Of a stretch of DNA of 64,000 bases, positions 48,854-58,830 are shown piece after piece. Positions within the stretch are counted from its first letter, which is position 1; each line of letters starts with the position of its first letter. The DNA is from Leeuwenhoekiella sp. MAR_2009_132. Its GTDB lineage: Bacteria > Bacteroidota > Bacteroidia > Flavobacteriales > Flavobacteriaceae. A program made the position numbers and the translations under genes. Location: the NCBI RefSeq assembly GCF_000687915.1, contig NZ_JHZY01000002.1:1364001-1428000 (forward strand). The letters run 5' to 3'. The notes beneath the pieces are model-generated. The model made no database searches. It saw only the letters and a list, made by a program, of their open reading frames with translations, and was not told the origin of the DNA.

Positions 48854-48883
48854 AAAAAGAGAGGCATTCGCCTCTCTTTTTTT
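48854..48883. terminator. Bidirectional terminator after the GH67-GH115 operon
   Basis: An AGAGAGGC/GCCTCTCT stem (48858-48865 with 48870-48877, loop ATTC) with A and T runs. It serves GH115 (+) and the convergent GH43 operon (-). Confidence 0.92.
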
Positions 48884-48899
48884 GCTCTTAATTCTGCAT

Positions 48900-49862
48900 T
48901 TACAAACCTTCTAAGGTTTTTATACTGCCGTCTGATTCATATTCAAGCTCCACCACTTTCATACTACGCAACCAGGTTTTACCTCCGGAAGGTTTTGAGT
49001 CGTGGTAAAATAAATACCACTTACCTTCAAACTCGAGTATAGAATGATGGGTTGTCCAGCCTATGACTGGTGTCATTATAACTCCTTGATACGTAAACGG
49101 CCCATAGGGGCTGTCTCCTGTGGCATAGCATAACTTATGCGTATTTCCTGTAGAGTATGAAAAATAATACGTGTCGTTGTATTTATGAACCCACGAAGCT
49201 TCAAAAAAGCGTCTGTCGTGATCGCCTGCTGTTAATGGCTTGCCATCTTCATCTAAAATTACAATAGGCTTTGATTCTTCTGCAAACTCAAGCATATCAT
49301 CAGAAAGCTTTGCTATGCGAGATGGCAAAGCTGGTTCGTCATCTGCAGGCTCAGACGGATTCTCAATGGCTTTACCATCACGGTAGCGTTGCAATTGACC
49401 GCCCCATAAACCTCCAAAATACATATAGTAATTTCCGTTATCTTCAAATATGCAGGGATCTATAGAAAAACTCCCTTTCATAGGTGCATCCCTGGGTATA
49501 AAAGGACCTTCTGGTTTATCACTGGTTGCCACACCAATTCTAAAAATATCTGTTTTATCTTTTAGCGGAAAGTATAGGTAATAAGTACCGTTTTTAAAAG
49601 CGATATCACAATCCCAAAGTTGTCTTCCACCCCATGGGATATCGCTCACGTGTAAGGCCTCACCGTGATCAGTTACTGCACCGTCAATCTTTTCCATAGA
49701 AAATACGTGATAATCGCGCATATCAAAATGGTCGCCATTATCATTTTCGGCAATACCCGATTCTACATCGTGAGACGGATAAATGTAAATTTTTCCATTA
49801 AAAACGTGTGCAGAAGGATCTGCCATATACGCGTGATCGACTAGATATCTTGGTTCTTTCAT
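48900..49862 (-). CDS. GH43 glycosidase without signal peptide
   Basis: 320 residues of the five-bladed GH43 propeller, probably a beta-xylosidase or alpha-L-arabinofuranosidase. The catalytic set is visible: base Asp15 in MADPSAHVF, pKa-modulating Asp135 in SIDPCIF and acid Glu221 in FFEASWVH. There is no signal peptide, so it should work in the cytoplasm on imported oligosaccharides. The sequence looks like the GH43_1-type group, a subfamily assignment from memory. It is the last gene of the GH10-GH43-GH43 operon, 46 bases after the larger GH43 gene, and ends at the terminator at 48854. Confidence 0.9.
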   Translation of the reverse strand: MKEPRYLVDHAYMADPSAHVFNGKIYIYPSHDVESGIAENDNGDHFDMRDYHVFSMEKIDGAVTDHGEALHVSDIPWGGRQLWDCDIAFKNGTYYLYFPLKDKTDIFRIGVATSDKPEGPFIPRDAPMKGSFSIDPCIFEDNGNYYMYFGGLWGGQLQRYRDGKAIENPSEPADDEPALPSRIAKLSDDMLEFAEESKPIVILDEDGKPLTAGDHDRRFFEASWVHKYNDTYYFSYSTGNTHKLCYATGDSPYGPFTYQGVIMTPVIGWTTHHSILEFEGKWYLFYHDSKPSGGKTWLRSMKVVELEYESDGSIKTLEGL

Positions 49863-49908
49863 GAATAATGTATTTGTGTATTTCTAATTTAATGCGGTCT
49901 TCAATAAT

Positions 49909-51642
49909 CTATTTAGTGAGAATAGTGTCATTAGCAGTTGTTGCATATAAGCCTATTAGCGCTCCTGTAAAACCACCGGCATTGTTTGTAGATAATATAT
50001 CTCCAGACACAGTACCTCCCAGATTTATAAAATTGTTACTATTTTCTTCGGAAAAACTAAAGCGATATGCATCGCCCTGAGCTTCTACTTTAAGATTTAA
50101 ATTGGTTGTATTTTCAATCGCAACGGAAGCTATAAGAGTAGATTTTCCATTTTCTGTTCGCTCAAGAAGTAGGTGATTTTTATTACCCTTTTTGGTAACT
50201 CCGAAAACATAATTAAACCCTTCATTCTGTAGACATACAAGTCCTGCCAGCTCCTTTTCCGATTTAGGATTGAAGGTAAGCGTCGTTGTAAACGAGAAGT
50301 TTTTATGTTGTTGCCTGTGAAATAAAGTTGATGTGGGCTTCTTCTCTTTTATAGAAACTGCAAAGGGTTTAATTTCTAAACCTGCTTTTGTTTGTTTTAT
50401 AAAATCTTCACGCGGTCCTCTTAATCCAATCCAGCGGTAATCAAGCGTGTCACTTTTAAAATTTTCTGTGTAGGTAAAATTTCCGTTAGGAAAATATCCC
50501 GCTTTACCTGTTTGATTAACCACACCCGCAGGCATTTCTAATTTAGGTTTTAAGGGCACTAAGCCGTTCTCAAATACCGGAAATTCTCCAGACCAGTCCA
50601 CCGGTAACATAAAGGTTTCTCTACCTGTATTTACACGATCCTGCTCGTTTGGTCGCACTCCTAAAAACACACCATAGTATGTATCATTAGGACCCTGTAT
50701 CAAATCTGCATGACCCGCCCAGTCTACTTTGTTTTTACGGTCTTTAGGAAAATGACGCTGTGTTAAAATAGGATTTGATGGCGCAGGCGTGTAAGGTCCC
50801 GTGGGCTTATCGCTCACAAAAATCACTTCACTGTGCCAATCGCCAGTCCCGCCTTCGGCACACATTAAATAATATAAACCGTTCTTTTTATAAATATGCG
50901 GACCTTCAATCCATATAGGATTGTCGGCAAGATTAACACCGCCGTTAACGATAATTTGATCTGAACCCGGTATAATTTTATCGGTCTCTACATCGTATTC
51001 CCAAATTTTAATTACGCGATGTCCATTGTATAGCGGTTCGCCATCTGGAGCATCATTATGCACCACATAAGCTTTGCCATTATCATCAAAAAACAAACCG
51101 GGATCGATCCCACCAAAATCTAGTTTTATAGGATCACTCCAACCCTTTTTAGGATCTTTAGTTTTTACAACCATGTTGCCAATACCGCTAGCAATTTGCG
51201 TTGTAATCATATAGAATGTGTCGTTATTGGGGTTATAGGTAATTCCTGGTGCATAAATACCTTCGCTAATACCAGAGTTTTCAACTTTCAATTGAGATTT
51301 ACGATCTAAGACGTGACCCAGCTGCGTCCAGTTTACTAAATCTTTAGAATGAAATATAGGAACTCCCGGAACCATCGCGAAGGAAGAACAAACCATATAA
51401 TAATCATCTCCTTTACGTGTAATAGCAGGGTCAGGATAACAACCTTGCAATATAGGGTTGTAAAACTCTCCTTCAGCTAGAGGATAATTTTGGTATACCT
51501 CATCTTTTCCTTCATAAATAGCTTGTTTAAATACCGGGTTACGAGTTGCCGGTATCTTAGGCTCACTAAATTTATTTTGTACTAAAAACGAACTAAAAAG
51601 TAGTACTGAACTAACTAATACAATAGATATACGTGTATTCAT
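49909..51642 (-). CDS. GH43 beta-xylosidase/arabinofuranosidase with C-terminal beta-sandwich
   Basis: 577 residues. An N-terminal hydrophobic segment (about 5-22) is a signal peptide or anchor. The GH43 propeller (about 60-365) has the catalytic base Asp71 in CYPDPAITRKGDDYYM and the GVPIFHSKDLVNW segment of xylosidase-type members; IDPGLFFDDNGKAYVV carries the modulating aspartate, and WIEGPHIYK the acid glutamate. A second beta-sandwich domain (about 385-575, FTYTENFKSDTLDYRWIGLR) is the usual C-terminal module of the group. It likely releases xylose or arabinose from xylo-oligosaccharides. It is 59 bases downstream of the GH10 gene in one operon. Subfamily GH43_11 or _12 is a guess. Confidence 0.92.
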   Translation of the reverse strand: MNTRISIVLVSSVLLFSSFLVQNKFSEPKIPATRNPVFKQAIYEGKDEVYQNYPLAEGEFYNPILQGCYPDPAITRKGDDYYMVCSSFAMVPGVPIFHSKDLVNWTQLGHVLDRKSQLKVENSGISEGIYAPGITYNPNNDTFYMITTQIASGIGNMVVKTKDPKKGWSDPIKLDFGGIDPGLFFDDNGKAYVVHNDAPDGEPLYNGHRVIKIWEYDVETDKIIPGSDQIIVNGGVNLADNPIWIEGPHIYKKNGLYYLMCAEGGTGDWHSEVIFVSDKPTGPYTPAPSNPILTQRHFPKDRKNKVDWAGHADLIQGPNDTYYGVFLGVRPNEQDRVNTGRETFMLPVDWSGEFPVFENGLVPLKPKLEMPAGVVNQTGKAGYFPNGNFTYTENFKSDTLDYRWIGLRGPREDFIKQTKAGLEIKPFAVSIKEKKPTSTLFHRQQHKNFSFTTTLTFNPKSEKELAGLVCLQNEGFNYVFGVTKKGNKNHLLLERTENGKSTLIASVAIENTTNLNLKVEAQGDAYRFSFSEENSNNFINLGGTVSGDILSTNNAGGFTGALIGLYATTANDTILTK

Positions 51643-51701
51643 AAAGACATATTTAATGCTGAAGATTCAACTATGCTACCGGAACTGTACACACCGTTTA
51701 G

Positions 51702-52871
51702 CTAATTTTTAAGTGCCAGTTTAATTATAGAATCAACTACCGGTTTTGCTTTATTTTCTCTATCAAATAGTAAAGGATAATCTGTACGACCGGCTATAGG
51801 CCAGTCATTTCTCCACGAATTTCCATCATTAACACCCCAAAAAGTAATTTTTTCCATCTTATCCTGATGCTTTAAAAACACTTTAAAAAAGTCGAGATAG
51901 CGGTTAGTAAACTTTACATTTAGAGAATCTGGGATTCCATTAATATACGGGTTCATCTCCTCTTTATACTCGGCATTATTGCTTACTTCTGCCCCATCTA
52001 AGTTTTTAGGAAATGGCAATACGGTTATGTCAAATTCGGTAACTGCAACCTTTAATCCTAAATCTGCAAAAGCCGTAATACTTTTTTCAAATTCAGCAAT
52101 CGTAGGTTTATCTACACCTACGTGACCCTGCATTCCCATACCATCTAGCTGCACACCCTCACTTTGAAGTTTTGAAAGCATTTTTATAATTCCTGCTCTT
52201 TTTTCTGGGTATGAAGTGTTATAGTCGTTATAATACAATTCTGCTTCGGGATCTGCCTGGTGAGCAAATTCAAAAGCCAGCTTTAAGTAAGAGTCTCCCA
52301 AAATTTCATAAAATTTACTTTTACGCAATTCACCGTTATCTAATACCGCTTCATTTACCACATCCCACGATTTCACTCTGCCCTTATAGCGTCCTACAAC
52401 AGTACTTATGTGACTCTTCATCCGTTCGGTAAGTGCTACTTTATCTATTTGATTACCTAAACTATCTTTAAAAAACCACTCCGGAAGTTGTGAATGCCAG
52501 ATAAGCGTATGCCCATGTACCACCATATTATTGTCTTCACCAAATTTTACGAAAGCATCTGCTGCCGTAAAATCGTAAGTACCTTGTGCTGTAAATAAGT
52601 TTTCACTCTTCATACAGTTTTCAGCAACAATAGAATTAAACTGCTCTTTTATGAGTGCGATGTCACTAGTTGCACGACCTTCTATCTGATTTAGATTTAG
52701 TGCAGTACCTATTAAAAACTTACCTTTAAACGCATCTTTTAACGAAAGCATTTTTTCAGCAACAACTTCATCCTGCTCCTCTGAATTATTGGTTTTACAA
52801 CTCAAAAAAACAAACGAAATCAAACCTACAAGAACGATGTTTTTAAAAATGGAATTCTGTAACCTATACAT
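51702..52871 (-). CDS. GH10 endo-1,4-beta-xylanase lipoprotein (second)
   Basis: About 389 residues from the preferred start at 52871 (MYRLQNSIF). The frame is open to 52919, but the extra 16 residues carry no signal sequence, whereas the inner methionine directly gives a lipoprotein signal (VFLSC, Cys25). One compact GH10 barrel follows, with VVHGHTLIWHSQLP, the acid/base glutamate in DVVNEAVLDNG (residue 174) and the nucleophile in AVTEFDITV (residue 279). No CBM is inserted, unlike the enzyme at 32668. It is probably periplasmic or surface-bound and acts on shorter xylan chains. It is the first gene of the GH10-GH43-GH43 operon; the ATCGATTTCGT element is about 90 bases upstream. Confidence 0.94.
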   Translation of the reverse strand: MYRLQNSIFKNIVLVGLISFVFLSCKTNNSEEQDEVVAEKMLSLKDAFKGKFLIGTALNLNQIEGRATSDIALIKEQFNSIVAENCMKSENLFTAQGTYDFTAADAFVKFGEDNNMVVHGHTLIWHSQLPEWFFKDSLGNQIDKVALTERMKSHISTVVGRYKGRVKSWDVVNEAVLDNGELRKSKFYEILGDSYLKLAFEFAHQADPEAELYYNDYNTSYPEKRAGIIKMLSKLQSEGVQLDGMGMQGHVGVDKPTIAEFEKSITAFADLGLKVAVTEFDITVLPFPKNLDGAEVSNNAEYKEEMNPYINGIPDSLNVKFTNRYLDFFKVFLKHQDKMEKITFWGVNDGNSWRNDWPIAGRTDYPLLFDRENKAKPVVDSIIKLALKN

Positions 52872-52955
52872 AATTTTTAATTTTTGAAGTTTATAATTTA
52901 ATCTATCGTAATTCACCATTTTTATTCACTCTAAAGTGACCAAAAACTTCTACGT

Positions 52956-52973
52956 ATATCGATTTCGTAAAAT
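52956..52973. promoter_or_regulatory. Candidate operator, GH10 copy
   Basis: ATATCGATTTCGTAAAAT contains the same 11-mer ATCGATTTCGT (52958-52968) as the element before GH67. It lies 87 bases upstream of the GH10 start at 52871, in the opposite orientation relative to transcription. Confidence 0.45.
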
Positions 52974-53311
52974 GAAAATCATATAATAATTAACAAGACT
53001 ATTCTTCTATTCTTTCAATTTACGCAAAGCCATTATGTAGATTATTAAAAAAATTGCTTCTACAAAAAATGTAAACAACTAAAATATTTACTACTTTTAA
53101 ATAGTTATAGTTTATTTGACTACAAGTATAGTATTATTAATTGATATTTACAGGCTATTATTAAATATTGATATAAATATATTTTTAACTTACTGTAAAA
53201 CAGCATTAAAAGAACAGTTTAGTAATCTCAAAATCTTAACTCTAATCGAACATAAATTTTTGGTAACTCAAAGATGTACCTGATTTGCGCCTTCATTTAT
53301 AAAAATTAATT
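52974..53311. other. AT-rich gap before the DUF1593 gene
   Basis: 338 bases between the divergent GH10 operon and the DUF1593 gene. Apart from very AT-rich sequence and the operator-like site just to its left, no promoter box, repeat or ORF could be supported. Confidence 0.4.
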
Positions 53312-54739
53312 ATGAAAAAATTTTTAGTTGTTTTAATCTTTTTAATAAATGTCTCGCTGGTTTTAGCCCAAGACGTAACTAAACACCGGGTTATTATTTT
53401 ATCAGATATTGAAGCTGATCCAGATGATACACAATCTTTTATTCGTTTGTTTTTATATGCTAATGAAATTGACTTAAAAGGTCTTATTGCCACAACTTCT
53501 GTTTGGCATAAAACAGAAATCAATCCCGAGTCTATTCATAAAATAATTAATGCGTATGCTAGAGTTCAGCCGAGTCTTTTAAAACACGCAAAGGGTTTTC
53601 CCGAAGCTTCTACTCTGTCCTCTTTAGTTAAAAAAGGGCCGTCTGTCTATGGAATGTTAGGCGTAGGTGCAGGAAAAGAAAGTGAAGGTTCTAAGTGGAT
53701 TATTCAGGAACTAGAAAAAGAAGATTCCCGCCCGTTATGGATACCTGTTTGGGGAGGTGTAAATACTTTAGCACAGGCCTTATTTACTATTAAAAATACA
53801 CGCACTGCTACTGAAGCAAAACGCCTTATTGCAAAACTTAGAGTATATACTATTTCAGATCAGGATGATAGCGGCGTCTGGATACGTAAAAATTTTCCCG
53901 ATCTATTTTATATTGTAAGTCCCGGGGACGATTACGGTAGTGCAACCTGGATTACCATTAACAGTGTAATTCAGGGAATTGATAATTCGCAAATAAGTAA
54001 TACGTGGTTAGCAGAAAACATTCAGCAAAATCACGGTCCTTTAGGTGCTGCTTATCCTGATGTTGCGTGGGGAGTTGAAGGTGATACTCCCTCTTTTCTA
54101 TCTTTAATCCCTAACGGTCTAAATGTTCCTGAACATCCCGAATGGGGCGGCTGGGGTGGCCGCTATGAATTGTATAAACCCGATTTTTCAAAACAAAAAA
54201 AAGGAAATTCTGGAGTGCCTTTTGAAGCAGAAACGCGTCCTATTTATACAGATGCCATAGACACGTATAAACCCTACAAGCCTAATGAATATGGCAGAAG
54301 TGTAAAGGTCGACACCACTATCACCTATGCTGATAATAAAGCAACGTTATGGCGCTGGAGAGCAGATTTTCAGAATGATTTTGCAGCGCGTATAGATTGG
54401 TCTGTAAAAAGCTACGCCGATGCTAATCACAATCCGATAATAAAATTGAGTCACTCTGATCGCTTAACGGTAAAGTCTGGTGAAGGTTTTGCTTTAGATG
54501 CCTTTGAAACTATAGATCCTGATGGCGATAATCTTAGTTTTTTATGGTTTAATTATCCTGAAGCCGGTTCTTATAAAAAGCTAATTAAAGTAGATGGGGC
54601 AGAAAATGTACACAATGCATATGTGATTGCACCTCGTGTTACAAAGCCAGAAACCGCTCATTTTATACTCAAAGTAACCGATAAGGGAGAACCGGCATTG
54701 TCTAGTTATAAACGTGTAATAGTAACCATTAAACCCTAG
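53312..54739 (+). CDS. DUF1593 (nucleoside hydrolase-like, Sde182-type) secreted protein
   Basis: 475 residues with a signal peptide (about 1-20, ending VLAQ). The N-terminal domain (about 25-300) looks like a nucleoside hydrolase: an aspartate cluster in LSDIEADPDDTQSF (Asp32 to Asp39) and later WGGVNTLAQAL. The C-terminal domain (about 385-475) is a beta-sandwich with DPDGDNLSFLWF and VTDKGEPALSSYKRV, like a PKD or cadherin fold. The family is known as cellulose-binding protein Sde182 or DUF1593; its activity is not established to my knowledge. Its place in a xylan locus suggests a role in handling a glycan or glycoside. It is transcribed alone and convergent with HTCS-2. Confidence 0.85.
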   Translation: MKKFLVVLIFLINVSLVLAQDVTKHRVIILSDIEADPDDTQSFIRLFLYANEIDLKGLIATTSVWHKTEINPESIHKIINAYARVQPSLLKHAKGFPEASTLSSLVKKGPSVYGMLGVGAGKESEGSKWIIQELEKEDSRPLWIPVWGGVNTLAQALFTIKNTRTATEAKRLIAKLRVYTISDQDDSGVWIRKNFPDLFYIVSPGDDYGSATWITINSVIQGIDNSQISNTWLAENIQQNHGPLGAAYPDVAWGVEGDTPSFLSLIPNGLNVPEHPEWGGWGGRYELYKPDFSKQKKGNSGVPFEAETRPIYTDAIDTYKPYKPNEYGRSVKVDTTITYADNKATLWRWRADFQNDFAARIDWSVKSYADANHNPIIKLSHSDRLTVKSGEGFALDAFETIDPDGDNLSFLWFNYPEAGSYKKLIKVDGAENVHNAYVIAPRVTKPETAHFILKVTDKGEPALSSYKRVIVTIKP

Positions 54740-54770
54740 GTTTAAGGGTATATCAAAATAAAACCTAATT

Positions 54771-57700
54771 CTATTTAAGTAAGGAGCTGGGAGACCTGCC
54801 AAACTGCTTTTTAAAACAGCGACTAAAATATAAAGGATCATTAAAGCCTACTAAATTAGCAACTTCAGAGACGTTGTAGTTTTTTGTCTTTAATAACTGT
54901 ACAGATTTTTTAAGTCGAATGGTTCGTATAAATTCATTTGGAGATAAATCTGTAAGCTGGGTGATTTTACGATATAGCTTTGACGAACTCATTGCCATTG
55001 CATCACTTAAAAAGCCGGGAGTGAGCTCCGGGTTATTGATGTTTGTATCTATGATTTCTTTAATCGTTGAGATAAGATCTATATCTATTTGCGAATGTGC
55101 CAGCTTGAGTACATCACCTTCTTCTTCTCCCGAAAATTTCTGTTTCAGATCAAAATGAATTTTAATGATGTTGTCTATCCGTGTCTTTAAAAGCGACGGA
55201 TCAAACGGTTTAACTAAATACCCATCTACTCCTATTTTATAACCTTTTATTCGGTTTTCATTTTCAGCTAAAGCGGTTAGCATCACTACAGCAGTATGAC
55301 TAATATTAGCATCTGCTTTTAGTTCTTCTACAAATTCAAACCCATCCATAACGGGCATCATAACGTCTGCCACACAAAGTACCGGTTTTTCCTTACGGCA
55401 GATTTCAAGCCCTTCTTTTCCATTTTCGGCTTCAAACACTTTGTAATAGCCAGACAGGTATTCTACAATATAATTACGTAACTCGGTATTATCATCAATT
55501 ACCAGAATTTTATGCTTTATATTGGTGTTTCCAGGAACAGATTTTACAGCAGTTAGGGTATTTTCTAAATGCTTTATGGGTACTAACTCTTCAATACTTT
55601 TAGGATCCGGTTTGTAATCAAAAATTTCTTCGCGTTTGTAGGCCTTTTTATTTACCGGCAATTCTATGGTAAAAACACTCCCACTATCGGGATTACTACT
55701 TACTCGAATTTCTCCCTTGTGAATTTCTACTAAAGCCTTTACCAGTGACAAGCCAATACCGGTGCCGGTGGTATTATCTTTACTGTTCTGAGCCTGATAA
55801 AATCTTGAAAAAATCTTTTCCTGACTTTCTACAGGAATTCCTATTCCGTCATCGCTAACTTCAATAACCAATATTTTTTTATTCCCGTCTTTAAAACCTA
55901 AATACAGATCTACATTACCAAATGTATTTGTAAACTTCATCGCATTAGAAAGCAAATTATAAAGGATTTTATTGTACTTATCCATATCAATCCAGCACAT
56001 AAGATGTTCCTTTTCAATATTTAGATTAAGATTTATATTTTTAGAATGGGCCAGTTCTATAAAACTGTTGAATATATTTTTTGTGCTTACTAAAATTTCA
56101 GTTTTAGAAACCCGAAGCTTCAATTCGCCGGTTTCTGCTCTTCTAAAATCAAGAATTTGATTTACCAGACGCAGCAATCTATTTGCATTTTGATAAATTA
56201 AATCTGCACGACTGCGTGCATAATCTGTAGTATTATCAAGCTCCAGTAATTGCTTTACAGGACCCAGAATTAGTGTTAGCGGAGTTCTTAATTCGTGTGA
56301 GATATTTGTAAAAAAACGCAGCTTATCGTTATTTAATTTCTCATCTTTCTCTCGTTTTACTTTTTCCAGAAGTAATTCCTGTTTTAATGCCAGTCGTATT
56401 TTGAGTTGTTTTCTAAGGATATAAAATAGAATACCCACAAAAAGCAGTATTAAGAGAACACCTTTATAGCTTAGCCAAAATGAGGGTAATATCTCTATTT
56501 GATAAGAAGCGGTTTCACTCCATACGCCATCACTATTTGCTGCTCTTAATTTAAATACATAGGTTCTGGGATATAAATTTGTGTATTGCACTGTACGTGA
56601 ATCGCTGGTAGTTTCTATCCAATCTTTATCAAAACCTTCTAATTTATACTGAAATTTATTTAGACGTTCGTTCGTGTACGTAGGTGTAGAAAACTGTATC
56701 GAAAAATTGCGATTTGCATAATTGAGCGTAACGCTTCTGCTGTGGTTTATATCCTCTTCAAAGGGTACTTGTCCATTTACAGTTGTTCCCGGTAATATTT
56801 CTTTATTCTGAACTTTAAACTCGGTAATTATGGGTTTAGGAGCGTAGGTATTTTCGGTAATTGCATAAGGCGAAAAATATAGAACACCGTCTTTTCCAGC
56901 CAAATATATCGTAGCATCATCAAAATTGTAAAATCCGCTAGAACTAAAAATATCCAGACGATTACCACTCATAACATTATAAATGTTAGCAGTTTTAGTA
57001 TTTATATCGTACTTGGCAATACTATTATTATTCATATTGAGCCACATATTGCCTCGCTTATCTAAAGCTATATCTGTAATCCATTTATTTTTTAGAATTT
57101 TTGGCTCCTCTACGAATTTAAAGCGATCTGTTGTTTTATCATAAGCAGACAAACCCAGACGCGTGGCTGCCCATATTTTATTGTGTAATGTATCTATATA
57201 AATATCACTAATGTTGTCTTGCGGAAGTTCAAAATTTTCTGATTTTGAATGTCGGTATTCCCGTGTATTTTGAGTAGATACATCATAGGTTAACACTCCG
57301 GTTTCCGTAGCAATCCATAAGGTATTTTCTAGTTTTTTAATAGTATTTATTTCGTAGCCCGAAAATAAATTACCGTGATCATCTTTAGGTTGCAACGTCT
57401 CTAAATCGAGAATACGCAGACCCTCACCAAAAGACCCTGCAATCAAAGTGTTAGCATCATATTTTAATACAGATAGTAACGCCGAGTTTGTAAAACCAAT
57501 ATCTACAACCTTCCCGGTGTTATCCTTATAATTATAAACCAGTAAATCGCCATTCCAAAGGCCACAGTAAAAAGTGATACCATCATCAGAATAAATACTA
57601 GCAATATTTTCCTTAAAATCCTGTAGTGGTTTTATGTGATTGTTAGCATATAAAAAAAGCCCGTTATGCCAGGTCGCAACGATTAAATCACCAGTATAGG

Positions 57701-58817
57701 TTTGTGCAAAACCCCGAATTCTGGGAGCCTGATTGTCTATAAATGTTGAAATATCTTTATTGAGCTTAAACTCATTTTCATAGGGATCGTATTTATCGAG
57801 ACCATCTTCGGTGCCTATCCATAATACTCCGGAAGCATCAAAATACAACGCTGAAATTAAATTATCTATCAGCGAGGTATCGTCAGAAAGTATGGCATAA
57901 TACCACGTAAAATTACCTGATTGAATATCTTCTAATTGATCACAAACTATAAGTCCGCCAAGAGTTCCTAACCAGTATTTACCATCTGGAGCTTTTGCTA
58001 TAGATAGAATATACGGTCCTAAATTTTCTCGTATCGTCTCGTCTTCAATATATAAATCGGTGAATGTATTGGTACTTCTGTCTAGTTTAAAAAGACCTTT
58101 GCGGGTTCCAGCGAACAATTCACCCTGAGTATTTTCAAATATAAAATTGAGATACGGATTTGTTTCTGTAGAATTATGTATAGCCAGGTTGTAGGTTGTT
58201 ATTTCTTGAATCGCATTGACCGAATTCAATGTGATTTTAGCAACTCCTACCTTACCAAAACTTCCTATCCAAATATTACCTTGAGAATCTTCAAAAATCT
58301 CTTTAACATAACTAACATCTGGAAGATCAATTTTTTTGAAAATTTGATTTTCTGAATCAAATAAATAAAGACCGGCATTCTTTGTACCTACCCAAACGCG
58401 CTTATTTTTGTCTATTAAAACTGCCCGTATCTCCTCGTCGGGCAGGCTACCAGACTTAGAAGAATCTGATAAGTAGGTCGTAAATTTTTGTATATCTGTT
58501 TGAAAAAGGGTGAGCCCTTTTCGGGTACCTATCCATAAATTATGAGAATCTGCATCAAGTTCGAGTGCTGTTATGTCGTCATTCTGTAGCCTGTTTGAAT
58601 CTTCTGTAGTACTCAAATACGATTTAAATTGATACCCGTCAAATCTGTTAAGACCGCCAAAGGTTCCTAACCACAAAAATCCCTGATCATCCTGCACAAT
58701 ATGCCGCACCGAATTGTGAGACAAACCATAGGTGTCATTATAATGCTCAAACTTGATATTTTGAGCAGAAATACCTGTTAAGACAAAAAGAAAAATATAA
58801 AATGCGGTATGCTTCAT
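54771..58817 (-). CDS. Hybrid two-component system regulator (HTCS-2)
   Basis: 1,348 residues with the same plan as HTCS-1. A signal peptide leads the Reg_prop propeller repeats (about 25-680; GFLWLGTFGGLNRFDGY) and a Y_Y_Y domain (about 690-775). A transmembrane helix lies near 782-806. HisKA (FFTNISHELRTPLTLILGP, near 836), HATPase (NLLSNAMKF; DDGIGI; GTGIGLSLV), receiver (ILVIDDNTELRNY near 1102; phosphoacceptor in VADVMMPVMDG) and an AraC HTH (about 1240-1345) follow. It is an intact sensor-regulator. The gene starts 13 bases after the metallophosphoesterase gene and is the last gene of that operon, so it may regulate its own operon. Its ligand need not be that of HTCS-1. Confidence 0.95.
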   Translation of the reverse strand: MKHTAFYIFLFVLTGISAQNIKFEHYNDTYGLSHNSVRHIVQDDQGFLWLGTFGGLNRFDGYQFKSYLSTTEDSNRLQNDDITALELDADSHNLWIGTRKGLTLFQTDIQKFTTYLSDSSKSGSLPDEEIRAVLIDKNKRVWVGTKNAGLYLFDSENQIFKKIDLPDVSYVKEIFEDSQGNIWIGSFGKVGVAKITLNSVNAIQEITTYNLAIHNSTETNPYLNFIFENTQGELFAGTRKGLFKLDRSTNTFTDLYIEDETIRENLGPYILSIAKAPDGKYWLGTLGGLIVCDQLEDIQSGNFTWYYAILSDDTSLIDNLISALYFDASGVLWIGTEDGLDKYDPYENEFKLNKDISTFIDNQAPRIRGFAQTYTGDLIVATWHNGLFLYANNHIKPLQDFKENIASIYSDDGITFYCGLWNGDLLVYNYKDNTGKVVDIGFTNSALLSVLKYDANTLIAGSFGEGLRILDLETLQPKDDHGNLFSGYEINTIKKLENTLWIATETGVLTYDVSTQNTREYRHSKSENFELPQDNISDIYIDTLHNKIWAATRLGLSAYDKTTDRFKFVEEPKILKNKWITDIALDKRGNMWLNMNNNSIAKYDINTKTANIYNVMSGNRLDIFSSSGFYNFDDATIYLAGKDGVLYFSPYAITENTYAPKPIITEFKVQNKEILPGTTVNGQVPFEEDINHSRSVTLNYANRNFSIQFSTPTYTNERLNKFQYKLEGFDKDWIETTSDSRTVQYTNLYPRTYVFKLRAANSDGVWSETASYQIEILPSFWLSYKGVLLILLFVGILFYILRKQLKIRLALKQELLLEKVKREKDEKLNNDKLRFFTNISHELRTPLTLILGPVKQLLELDNTTDYARSRADLIYQNANRLLRLVNQILDFRRAETGELKLRVSKTEILVSTKNIFNSFIELAHSKNINLNLNIEKEHLMCWIDMDKYNKILYNLLSNAMKFTNTFGNVDLYLGFKDGNKKILVIEVSDDGIGIPVESQEKIFSRFYQAQNSKDNTTGTGIGLSLVKALVEIHKGEIRVSSNPDSGSVFTIELPVNKKAYKREEIFDYKPDPKSIEELVPIKHLENTLTAVKSVPGNTNIKHKILVIDDNTELRNYIVEYLSGYYKVFEAENGKEGLEICRKEKPVLCVADVMMPVMDGFEFVEELKADANISHTAVVMLTALAENENRIKGYKIGVDGYLVKPFDPSLLKTRIDNIIKIHFDLKQKFSGEEEGDVLKLAHSQIDIDLISTIKEIIDTNINNPELTPGFLSDAMAMSSSKLYRKITQLTDLSPNEFIRTIRLKKSVQLLKTKNYNVSEVANLVGFNDPLYFSRCFKKQFGRSPSSLLK

Positions 58818-58830
58818 AATTTTAAAAGGC

